Origin: CAIMUX01 sp964473865
GTDB lineage: Bacteria > Eisenbacteria > RBG-16-71-46 > CAIMUX01
Reading direction: 5' to 3'
Length of the DNA stretch: 64,000 nt
Assembly (NCBI GenBank): GCA_964473865.1
Contig: CAYYQN010000002.1
Location: forward strand, 124,001 to 188,000
Positions within the stretch are counted from its first letter, which is position 1. Every line of letters begins with the position of its first letter. This document shows, piece by piece, positions 8,739 through 16,307 of this stretch. The translations under genes and the position numbers were made by a program. Below the pieces are notes generated by a model. It was not told the origin of the DNA. It made no database searches and saw nothing but the letters and a program-made list of their open reading frames with translations.

Positions 8739-9905
8739 CTAGGCCGGCGGTTTCTCGCCGCGGAGCGCCTCCGCCAGGGCGTCGATGACCCGCTCCTGCC
8801 GGCGGGGAGCCAACTCGGGGTAGAGCGGCAAGGACACGACCTGCTCCCCCCACCGCTCGGCATGGGGGAAGGAGCCGGGTCCAAAGCCCAGGTGCGCGTA
8901 GGCCGGATGGAGGTGGATCGGCAGTGGGTAATGGACCTGGGTCAGGACCCCGCGCTCCCGCAGGATCCGGCGCAGACGATCGCGCCGCGCGACCCGGATG
9001 ACGAAGAGATGGACCACGTCCTCCCCGTGGACCGCGGGCGGGGGAAGCGCCAACGGGAGCGCGGCGAGACGCTCGCGGTACACGGCGGCCAGCTCGCGCC
9101 GGCGCGCATTCCACTCCGCCAGGCGGCGCAGCTTGACCCGCAACACGGCGGCCTGGAGCTCGTCGAGTCGGCTGTTGATGCCGAACTCCACAGAGTGGTA
9201 GCGGTCCTGTTCCCCGTAGTTGCGCAGCCGCCGGAGACGCGCCGCCAGCGCGGGGTCAGCCGTGACGCAGGCCCCGGCGTCGCCGTAGGCTCCGAGATTC
9301 TTGCTCGGGTAGAAGCTGAAGCACCCGACGGCGCCCATGGTTCCCGCCAGGCGGCCGCGCCAGGTCGCGCCGTGTGCCTGGGCGGCGTCTTCCACCACCG
9401 GGAGGCCCCGGCGTTCGGCCAGTGCGGCGAGGGCGTCCATTGGCGCGCAGCGCCCGTAGAGATGGACCGGCACGATCGCCTTCACCTCGGAACTCAGGTG
9501 CTGCTCCACCGACGCGGGATCGAGAAGGCCGGTGGCGGGATCGATGTCGGCGAAGCAAGGTGTCGCGCCGGCCGCCTGGATCGCGGCGGCCGTGGGCACG
9601 GCGGAGTTGGGGGCGGTCAGCACCCGGTCTCCCGCCGCGATGCCGAGCGCGCGCAGGGCGAGATGGATGGCGTCCGTTCCCGACGCCACGCCGACGGCAT
9701 GGGGGGCGCCGAGGAAGCCGGCGAACTCCGCCTCGAAGGCGCTCAGCTCCTCTCCCAGGATGAACCAGGACCGCGCGAGGACCCGGTCCAGGGCGGCGCG
9801 GACCTCCGTCTCGATGGAGGCGAACTGCGCCTGCAGGTCACAGACGGGAATCGGCGCGGGGTCCGACGGCCCGGGGCCGGGCTCCCTCTCGCGTGGCGGG
9901 GTCAT
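8739..9905 (-). CDS. DegT/DnrJ/EryC1/StrS family PLP-dependent sugar aminotransferase
   Basis: 388 residues, the normal length for the family. Sequence shows S-G-T-D-A near residue 75, V-E-D-A-A-Q-A-H-G with Asp173, and the PLP Schiff-base lysine Lys202 in F-Y-P-S-K-N-L-G. Family members transaminate nucleotide-linked keto-sugars using glutamate. ATG at 9905 is one base after the stop of the epimerase gene. With that upstream SDR enzyme it would produce an amino-sugar donor for the operon's transferases. The exact sugar is not determinable from sequence. Confidence 0.92.
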   Translation of the reverse strand: MTPPREREPGPGPSDPAPIPVCDLQAQFASIETEVRAALDRVLARSWFILGEELSAFEAEFAGFLGAPHAVGVASGTDAIHLALRALGIAAGDRVLTAPNSAVPTAAAIQAAGATPCFADIDPATGLLDPASVEQHLSSEVKAIVPVHLYGRCAPMDALAALAERRGLPVVEDAAQAHGATWRGRLAGTMGAVGCFSFYPSKNLGAYGDAGACVTADPALAARLRRLRNYGEQDRYHSVEFGINSRLDELQAAVLRVKLRRLAEWNARRRELAAVYRERLAALPLALPPPAVHGEDVVHLFVIRVARRDRLRRILRERGVLTQVHYPLPIHLHPAYAHLGFGPGSFPHAERWGEQVVSLPLYPELAPRRQERVIDALAEALRGEKPPA

Positions 9906-9906
9906 C

Positions 9907-10971
9907 TCACTCCAGGTAGGGCGCGAGGTTGTCGCGGTAGTAGGCCACGGTTCGGACCAATCCCTCGGCGAGCCCGACCCGGGGCTCCCAACCGATCGCA
10001 GCCCGGATCTTCGCGAAGCTTCCGTAGTAGTCGCCGATGTCGATGATCTTCGCGTCCGGAGGGAACGGCACCATCCGATACCGGCTCCCCGGACAGAGCT
10101 CCACTAGCGCTTTCGTGAAGTCGAGCAGCGATACGATCTCCGGATGTCCCAGATTGTAGATCTCGCCGACGGTCCCTGGCGCCGGCCCCACCATGAGCAG
10201 CGCCTCCACCGCGTCGTCGACGAAGTTCAGGTCGCGACGCTGGGTGCCGTCGCCGAAGATCGGAATCTCCGAGCCGAGGAGGGCCAGGCGGATGAACCAG
10301 GGCACAAAACCCTGCCGGTCGTGCTTGAGCAACATCCGGGGACCGTAGGTGTTCGTCAGCCGCAGACTCGTGGTCGGTATGCCGTGCACGCGGCTGTAGA
10401 GGATGTGGTACCACTCGCCCGCCATCTTGTTGATGCCGTTGACATCGACCGGCTGAAGCAGGTGGTTCTCGTCCACCGGAAGGTACTGCGGGCGCCCGTA
10501 TTGCTGCCGGGTGCTGGCGTAGACGATGCGGATGGCCGGGTTGTTCCGCCGGCAGGCTTCCAGAATCGACAGCTGTGCGCGGCAGTTGATGTCGAGATCG
10601 GTCTCCGGATCGCGCATCGAGTCGACATGGCTGACCTGCCCGGCGAGGTTGAACAGGTACTTCTGGTCGCGCACCAGCCAGGACATCGAATGGGGGTCGC
10701 GGACGTCGGTGATGTTGACCCGTACGCGGTCTTCGAGGCCGCGAATGTTGTAGAGGTTCCCTCCGTAGGCCGGGATGAGCGAGTCGACAATCGTGACCTG
10801 GGCCCCGAGCTCCACCAGCCGGTGCGCAAGGGTCGAGCCGATGAAGCCGAGGCCTCCGGTGATGAGCACGGAGGCGCCCCGATACGCGTCGCGCCACGCC
10901 GGGACCGGGGCGGCCGCGTCCGGAGAAGGGGCGCTCCGGGGGGCTCCGGGCGATCCCGCGCCGGCGCTCAT
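9907..10971 (-). CDS. NAD-dependent epimerase/dehydratase (extended SDR) with atypical active site
   Basis: 354 residues from ATG 10971, which overlaps the GT2 stop as ATGA and has a GAGGGAG ribosome site. The nucleotide-binding G-G-L-G-F-I-G motif is at residues 39-45, preceded by a ~30-residue Pro/Ala-rich tail. Downstream are Y-A-S-T-R-Q-Q-Y-G (151-159) and the lysine of the usual Y-x3-K pair (Lys182). The tyrosine position is asparagine here (Asn178 in V-N-G-I-N-K). The rest is standard for UDP-glucose 4-epimerase or dTDP-glucose dehydratase relatives, including F-G-D-G-T-Q-R-R-D. It probably modifies a nucleotide sugar before the aminotransferase acts. Confidence 0.88.
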   Translation of the reverse strand: MSAGAGSPGAPRSAPSPDAAAPVPAWRDAYRGASVLITGGLGFIGSTLAHRLVELGAQVTIVDSLIPAYGGNLYNIRGLEDRVRVNITDVRDPHSMSWLVRDQKYLFNLAGQVSHVDSMRDPETDLDINCRAQLSILEACRRNNPAIRIVYASTRQQYGRPQYLPVDENHLLQPVDVNGINKMAGEWYHILYSRVHGIPTTSLRLTNTYGPRMLLKHDRQGFVPWFIRLALLGSEIPIFGDGTQRRDLNFVDDAVEALLMVGPAPGTVGEIYNLGHPEIVSLLDFTKALVELCPGSRYRMVPFPPDAKIIDIGDYYGSFAKIRAAIGWEPRVGLAEGLVRTVAYYRDNLAPYLE

Positions 10972-11762
10972 CGATCTCCCTCGATGGTTTGATCGGAGGG
11001 CCGCCCGGGGCTCGCGGTCTCGGCCCGGGCGGCCTCGCGCGCGGCCCGAGGCTCGCGCACGAAGATCCGCCACCAGAGGCCGCCCATGCCCCAGAGTACC
11101 CGCGCGACGCGGGGGAGATTGAAGAACTGGGACTTGCCATGCATGCGATGGTAGTGGTGGACCGGCACCTGGGTGATGCGGTAGCCGCCGCGAGCGATGC
11201 GGGCCATCATCTCCACACAGATGAGTCCGGAGTCGATGGTCAGCCGGACCCGGTCGAAGACCGAGCGGCGGATCAGGCGAAAGTCGCAGTCGACGTCGCG
11301 CACGGGCAGGCGGAAGAGGGCCCGAGTGAAATGGTGGTAGACCCGCCCCACCGCGGCCCGGTAGAGCGGGTCGGAGCGACGGATCTTGTAGCCGTTGACC
11401 AGGTCGGCGTCGGCGCGCTGGGCCCAGAGCAGGGCCAGTTCGCGCACGTCGTATTGGGCGTCGCCGTCGGTATAGAAGATGAAATCGCGCGTGGCGGTCC
11501 CGAATCCGCTACGAAGCGCCCCGCCGTAGCCCCGGTTCGACTCGTGGGTGATATAGCGAAATGTTCCCGGGTAGAGGCGGGCCAGTTCCTCCAGGATCCC
11601 CCCGACATGGTCGGAGCTCGCGTCATTGACCACGACAATCTCGAAGTCATCCGTCAGCTCGCGGGCGACCAGATGAGCCAACGCGACCATCGAGGCGATC
11701 GTCCCCCAGTCGTTGTAGCAGGGGAAGAAGATCGTAAGGCTGTCTTGCTTTGTGCTTTCCAC
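10968..11762 (-). CDS. Glycosyltransferase family 2 (polyprenyl-phosphate sugar synthase-like)
   Basis: 264 residues, GT-A fold of family GT2, similar to dolichyl/undecaprenyl-phosphate hexose synthases. F-F-P-C-Y-N-D opens the fold, V-V-V-N-D-A-S-S-D binds the nucleotide, and Asp99-Gly-Asp101 is the DxD metal motif. There are no clear C-terminal transmembrane helices. First gene of the minus-strand operon; the start is GTG at 11762 with only a weak ribosome site. It could supply the lipid-phosphate sugar used by the three GT-C enzymes downstream (inference from context). Confidence 0.88.
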   Translation of the reverse strand: MESTKQDSLTIFFPCYNDWGTIASMVALAHLVARELTDDFEIVVVNDASSDHVGGILEELARLYPGTFRYITHESNRGYGGALRSGFGTATRDFIFYTDGDAQYDVRELALLWAQRADADLVNGYKIRRSDPLYRAAVGRVYHHFTRALFRLPVRDVDCDFRLIRRSVFDRVRLTIDSGLICVEMMARIARGGYRITQVPVHHYHRMHGKSQFFNLPRVARVLWGMGGLWWRIFVREPRAAREAARAETASPGRPSDQTIEGDR

Positions 11763-11889
11763 CTGTCCGATTCCGGCTTGAACCGTCCGACCGAAGCGCC
11801 GGGCGGCCGTCCCTGCCCCGGGGCGCGAATCCTCCCCGGTTTTCGGCCTTCCGGTGGGGCTTCTCCAGCTCCCGGGACCCGGCCTCGCC

Positions 11890-11919
11890 TTGAGACTTAG
11901 CTCCCGAAGAGGCTATCAT
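11890..11919 (+). promoter_or_regulatory. Candidate sigma-70 promoter for the parvulin lipoprotein gene
   Basis: TTGAGA (11890-11895) and TATCAT (11914-11919) are separated by 18 bases and lie about 50 bases before the start codon at 11968. They sit in the 205-base gap between divergent genes (11763-11967), which is otherwise featureless. Confidence 0.5.
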
Positions 11920-11967
11920 GCGGATATTCTTTCCGGGAGGCAATGGTAACGCAGAGGAGTCCACGCG

Positions 11968-13809
11968 ATGACCGCAGGTTGGCTGCAGAGGATGGGGGGG
12001 GTCGGTCCGGAACGAGGCGGATCCGCCGGGATCGGCGGGCCGGATGGGTGGTTTCGCGGCGCGGCGCTGGCGGCGCTGCTTGCTCTGGTGGCGGCTCCGG
12101 GCTGCCAGGGGCAGGACCGGGCGTCTCCGGTGGCCGTCACCGTTGGAACCCATGAAGCCCGGGTCGACGAACTGGAGCGTGCATTCTGGAATGAGTGCCG
12201 GACCAACAAGTCGCTCGTTCCCGACAGCGCCTCGCTGCGCCGCTACATCCCGATCTTCGCGGACAAGGTGATCTGGGAGGACCTTGCCCGGGAGGCGATT
12301 CCGGTGCTGGAAGCCACTCCGCAGGAGCGCGTCGACGAGTTCGAGGAGGGGTTGATCGTGAGCACGCTGCGCCGCGAGTCATACCTCGCCGCGGCCGAAC
12401 CCTCCGCGGCCGAGCTGAAGAAGGCCTATGAGGATCTGGGGCGCGAGCTGCACTTGCGCCGCATGGTTCTGGCCAGCCGGCAGGAGGCGGAGGAGGTCCT
12501 TTCGGTCCTGCGGCAGGGCGGTGCCTTCGCCCGAGTCGCGCCGCAGAAGAGCCTCGACACCGAGAGTCGCGAGTCGGGAGGCGACATCGGCTGGGTCGTC
12601 TTCCATCGCGTGGAGGGCGAAACCCGCGAGCGCCTGTGGGCCCTGAAGCCGGGCGAGATCACCACTCCGATCGCCTGGAACGATCAATGGCAGATCTTCC
12701 AGCTCGTCGAGGAGCGGCCCTACGTCGGGCGCGGCACGTTCGAGGCCGAGACTCCCCAGTTGCGCCTGGCGCTCATGGCCGGACGAGCGGTGGCCGGCAG
12801 CCAGCGTTTCCTGGACGAGCTCCTGCGGAAGTACGAGTTCCGGACCGATCCGGCCGAGGTGGCCTGGATGACAGCCCTCTTGCGGGAGAAGACCGCCTCC
12901 GTGCCGCGCGACATCAGCGCCTTCGATCCCGGCGAGCTGGACGATCCCGAGGTGAAGGAGCAGATCAGCGGCAATCCGTTCAAGACGCCGCCGGTGGCCC
13001 CGGCCGACACCGGCCGCGTGCTGGCGACCTGGAATGGACCGAACGGCCGCGTCACTCCCTATCTGGTCATCGACCAGCTCCTCACCGACGCGCCGATCGC
13101 CTGGCCGAGGTTCGAACGCAGCGACGACGTGCTGCGGCTGATCCGAAAGCTCGTGTTGGAGCGGCTGGAGATTCTGGAGGCCCGGGCCCAGAAGATCGAC
13201 CAACGTCCCGAGATCCGCCGGCAGATCGAGGAAAAGGAGCGCGAAGTCCGCGCCCGGTTCTTCTATCGCACGAAGATCCGTCCGGCGGCCGCCCTCACCG
13301 ACGAACAGGTGCGCGCATACTACGACTCCCACCCGGCGGAATTCCGCCAGGGGGAGCGGCGCCGCTTTGTCGCCATCAGTACGGCCGACGCCGACCTCGC
13401 CCGGGAGATCCCGCCGCTGCTCCGGGAAGGGCTCAACGTGAGCGAGGTGCGCCGGCGCCTCCTGGACCGCGATCCCACGCTCACCACGTCCGGCGACAAG
13501 GGAACGGACCCGCTGTCGTATGGGCAGTCCCCGATGCTCGACAGCTACCTCTTTGCGTTGCCGCTGAACGGTGTCTCCGAGCCGATCCCGGTGGAAGGGC
13601 GATGGACGATCGCCCGCGTGGTCGAGATCCTGCCGGCGCGAACCGTTCCCCTGGCCGAGGCGGCGCTGGGAATCCGGGCGCGGAGTGCCACCGCGCGGGC
13701 CGACTCGGTGCTCAAGTCGCGGATCGACGCGGTGCGGGCGAACTACCCGGTGAAGGTGTACGAGGACGCGCTGGCGAAGGTGAGGCTGCGGGCCCCGGCC
13801 GGCTCGTAG
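11968..13809 (+). CDS. Parvulin-type peptidyl-prolyl isomerase (SurA/PrsA-like) lipoprotein
   Basis: 613 residues. After a long N-terminal lead, a hydrophobic stretch ends in A-A-P-G-C (Cys about residue 48), an imperfect but plausible lipobox. The region around residues 145-245 matches a rotamase domain (L-H-L-R-R-M-V-L, then G-G-A-F then G-G-D-I-G-W-V), and a second, more divergent one lies around 420-560. Charged helical segments between them resemble the SurA chaperone arms. Family members chaperone outer-membrane proteins in the periplasm. An AGAGGAG motif precedes ATG. It converges on the membrane-protein gene 28 bases downstream. Confidence 0.8.
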   Translation: MTAGWLQRMGGVGPERGGSAGIGGPDGWFRGAALAALLALVAAPGCQGQDRASPVAVTVGTHEARVDELERAFWNECRTNKSLVPDSASLRRYIPIFADKVIWEDLAREAIPVLEATPQERVDEFEEGLIVSTLRRESYLAAAEPSAAELKKAYEDLGRELHLRRMVLASRQEAEEVLSVLRQGGAFARVAPQKSLDTESRESGGDIGWVVFHRVEGETRERLWALKPGEITTPIAWNDQWQIFQLVEERPYVGRGTFEAETPQLRLALMAGRAVAGSQRFLDELLRKYEFRTDPAEVAWMTALLREKTASVPRDISAFDPGELDDPEVKEQISGNPFKTPPVAPADTGRVLATWNGPNGRVTPYLVIDQLLTDAPIAWPRFERSDDVLRLIRKLVLERLEILEARAQKIDQRPEIRRQIEEKEREVRARFFYRTKIRPAAALTDEQVRAYYDSHPAEFRQGERRRFVAISTADADLAREIPPLLREGLNVSEVRRRLLDRDPTLTTSGDKGTDPLSYGQSPMLDSYLFALPLNGVSEPIPVEGRWTIARVVEILPARTVPLAEAALGIRARSATARADSVLKSRIDAVRANYPVKVYEDALAKVRLRAPAGS

Positions 13810-13837
13810 GCGGTTCTCGCCGTGGCGGATCGCCGGA

Positions 13838-14659
13838 TCAGGGTTGGGTTCCCAGCGCGCGGGCCAGCAGCGACCGCCACCAGGGCGCCAGCACGGCCTT
13901 GATTGCGATGTCGGCCAGCACCAGACCGGTGCAGAGGCCGATGAGCCGGCGCGCCGCGGCCGGATCCCAGGGGGTGCGGCGGAGCACCCTGCCGAGGAGC
14001 AGGTGGGCCGCAGCCACGGCGCCGAACACGAACCCGATGACCCGCAGCACGGACCACGGAGGCCATCCGGCCAGGCTGGCCAGCGCCGGCGATGCCGCCG
14101 CGTGGACGAGCGCCCCCACATAGTAGTTCATGTAGTTCAGCAACAAAGTACCCAACAGGAGTCCCGCCAGCCCCGCGCTCACGAAGGAGAGTCCGAGTAC
14201 CAGGGCGAAGTGCAGGGCGTGTTGGGGAATGAACTGCCGGGGGTCGCTCTCGGCGCCGACTCCGGTCCGGATCCAGGCGAACATCTCGTCGCGATAGGCG
14301 GCGCCGCGGAACACGCCGATCGCGGCCGACTCGGGATTGCGCATCGAGATCTCGATGACCGTGATGCTCGCCACCAGCGCCCAGACCAGCATCCGGGCCG
14401 CGCCGCGCGCCGGGCGTCCCCGGCGCAGGTCTCCGAGCAGGACCCACCAGGCGGGCAGCGCCTGCAGCAAAGGCGCCAGCCAGGGAATCCCGGTGAGAAT
14501 GGCGAGACTGCCCAGCGTGGCGCAGAGCAGCAGCACCGTCCAGCCGAGCGGGCCGTCGGTGCCGAACCTCCCGGTGACGGGCCCGGAACGGACCCCGGAG
14601 GCGATTCGGTCCGTGCGGGCTCGCCCGGCCGCGACGCCGGAGTCCGACTCTGCCATCAT
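13838..14659 (-). CDS. Integral membrane protein of unknown function, coupled to UbiA
   Basis: 273 residues with about seven hydrophobic helices; no family recognised. Notable segments are R-D-E-M-F-A-W in a soluble loop, a His-containing H-A-L-H-F helix start, and L-N-Y-M-N-Y-Y-V-G. ATG at 14659 overlaps the stop of the UbiA gene as ATGA; the longer open frame upstream lies inside UbiA and was not used. The coupling suggests it works with the prenyltransferase product, as a modifying enzyme or partner, but nothing in the sequence proves a reaction. Confidence 0.7.
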   Translation of the reverse strand: MMAESDSGVAAGRARTDRIASGVRSGPVTGRFGTDGPLGWTVLLLCATLGSLAILTGIPWLAPLLQALPAWWVLLGDLRRGRPARGAARMLVWALVASITVIEISMRNPESAAIGVFRGAAYRDEMFAWIRTGVGAESDPRQFIPQHALHFALVLGLSFVSAGLAGLLLGTLLLNYMNYYVGALVHAAASPALASLAGWPPWSVLRVIGFVFGAVAAAHLLLGRVLRRTPWDPAAARRLIGLCTGLVLADIAIKAVLAPWWRSLLARALGTQP

Positions 14660-15582
14660 GGGAGCCAGTAGCGCGCGACGTAGGAGATCGCGAACCCGAC
14701 CTGCGCGGCAAACATCATCTTGTACATGTGACCCCAGGAGGGATGGTTCTCCGTCCGGGCCAGTTCGTCGGGATCCTTGAGGATCAGCGACACGGTATAG
14801 ATGCCCCACAGGACGAGGCCGAATCCCAGAGGGTAGAGGAAGTAAGGATGGCCGGTGAGCCATCCCTGCCAGGTTCCCAGGGGGATGAGCAGGAACGGCA
14901 GCACGAAGAATGGTGCGATCATCCACGCGGCGCGGCGCGGACCGAAACGTACCGGCAAGGTGATGCAGCCATCGGCTTCATCTCCCTTCATGTCGGCGAA
15001 GTCCTTCGTCGTGGAGGCGCCGAGCAGGAAGGTTCCGAAGACCATCCCGATGTACCACGGTTCTCCGTCGCCCAGAATGGTGCGGACCGTCGACCAGCCG
15101 GCTACCTTCAAGAGGAGCCCGCGCGGGATGGCGATGGTGAGATTGGCGAGGGCGCCGAAGCGCTTGGTCCGCAGCGGAGGAACCGAGTAGACGATGGTGA
15201 GCAGCGCGGCGACGGCGACGAGAACGAAACACTCCAGGCTGACCGCGAGGGCCAGGGCCAGGGCCACAACATACAGCAGGAGGGTGACCCGGTTCGCCTC
15301 CGACATGGTCATGCGGCCCGAGGGGATGGGGCGTCTCGGCTTGTTCACCCGGTCGATGTCGAGGTCATAGACCTGGTTGATCCCGTTGCTGGCCGCGTTT
15401 AGAACGGCCGCCATGAGCGTTCCCAGGGCAATGCGCAACAGAACCCCGGGGGTCAGGTGGACCGGTTCGTGGTGGGCTCCCAGGGCGGTGACCCCGCCCG
15501 AGAGCATCCCGAGCGCCGGGGCGATGAGGGTGAATGGGCGTGCGAACTCCCAGTAGAGGTGCAGCTTGTTGCCGAGGCCCAT
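14656..15582 (-). CDS. UbiA family prenyltransferase
   Basis: 308 residues with about nine transmembrane helices. The first Asp-rich motif N-x3-D-x3-D is present (Asn69, Asp73, Asp77) followed by K-P-R-R-P-I-P-S-G, and the second is in K-D-F-A-D-M-K-G-D. These motifs bind prenyl diphosphate through magnesium. The family joins polyprenyl chains to aromatic rings, chlorophyllide, haem or glycerol phosphate; the K-P-R-R-P-I form resembles the chlorophyll-synthase/DGGGP-synthase branch. ATG at 15582 has a GAGGAGGGG ribosome site. Head of a two-gene unit. Confidence 0.9.
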   Translation of the reverse strand: MGLGNKLHLYWEFARPFTLIAPALGMLSGGVTALGAHHEPVHLTPGVLLRIALGTLMAAVLNAASNGINQVYDLDIDRVNKPRRPIPSGRMTMSEANRVTLLLYVVALALALAVSLECFVLVAVAALLTIVYSVPPLRTKRFGALANLTIAIPRGLLLKVAGWSTVRTILGDGEPWYIGMVFGTFLLGASTTKDFADMKGDEADGCITLPVRFGPRRAAWMIAPFFVLPFLLIPLGTWQGWLTGHPYFLYPLGFGLVLWGIYTVSLILKDPDELARTENHPSWGHMYKMMFAAQVGFAISYVARYWLP

Positions 15583-15872
15583 GTCCACCCCTCCTCGTGA
15601 AGCCCCACCACCGCCCCCGCGCGGGCCGTCCCGGCAACCTACCACGGGTCGTTCCGAGGGGTCAAAGGTTGCCTGAAGCCGGACAACTCCCGCCGGGGGA
15701 TTTCTCTCTCAGCCCTCCGTACCGGCCGCTCGTCGGGCGTTCCTTGACACCCCGTCCGCTGGACCGCCATCCTGGACCCGATCGGCCCCCCGGAAGTCGG
15801 CGGCCGCTCGCCGGTGCCGCGGGGAGTCCGGCGCCGGCCCGGCTCGCCACGGGGGTGGCTAGGGAGGGCAGC

Positions 15873-16271
15873 ATGGGCCTGCAGTCGCGAGGTAAGGCAT
15901 CGGGGCTTGCCGCGGTGCGACACGGCCTGGACGCAACGGGCGGGCTCTGGATCGAGTGGGACGATGGTCACCAGACGTCCCTGGATGCGGCCCGTCTGCG
16001 GTCTCTCTGTCCGTGTGCGCAGTGCCGCGAAGCAGGGGAAGCTCGGATTCGGGGGCGCCTGGCCGAAGGCCGGGATCCGGGAGATGGGGATGCCCCGGAA
16101 CCAGCCTCCTGGCCGCCGGGTTCGACGCAGCTGGTCTCGGTTGCCCCGGTGGGCCGCTACGGGTTGTCCCCGACCTGGGGAGACGGCCACGGCACGGGAA
16201 TCTACACCTGGGAGATGCTGCGCGGCTGGTGTGACTGCTACGCCTGCCGGACCACCCGGTCGGGAAGCTGA
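15873..16271 (+). CDS. DUF971 (gamma-butyrobetaine hydroxylase N-terminal-like) protein
   Basis: 132 residues. It has the DUF971 signature: W-I-E-W-D-D-G-H, then L-R-S-L-C-P-C-A-Q-C-R, and near the end W-G-D-G-H-G-T-G-I-Y-T-W followed by a C-x-C-x2-C cluster. The cysteines suggest metal or iron-sulfur binding; DUF971 proteins are often linked to iron-sulfur cluster proteins, but the function is not settled. ATG at 15873 follows an AGGGAGGG site. The 290-base gap before it (15583-15872) holds no gene I can support. The open frame upstream has no codon pattern of a real gene. Confidence 0.85.
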   Translation: MGLQSRGKASGLAAVRHGLDATGGLWIEWDDGHQTSLDAARLRSLCPCAQCREAGEARIRGRLAEGRDPGDGDAPEPASWPPGSTQLVSVAPVGRYGLSPTWGDGHGTGIYTWEMLRGWCDCYACRTTRSGS

Positions 16272-16307
16272 TCGTCCCCAAGGGACGGCAAGGAGGGGGG
16301 AAGAAAC

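Noticed and set aside
12379..14121. Minus-strand open frame opposite the parvulin gene
   Set aside because: No motif; shadow of the sense gene.
15744..15772. TTGACA before the DUF971 gene
   Set aside because: No acceptable -10 element at 16-18 bases; left out as a promoter.
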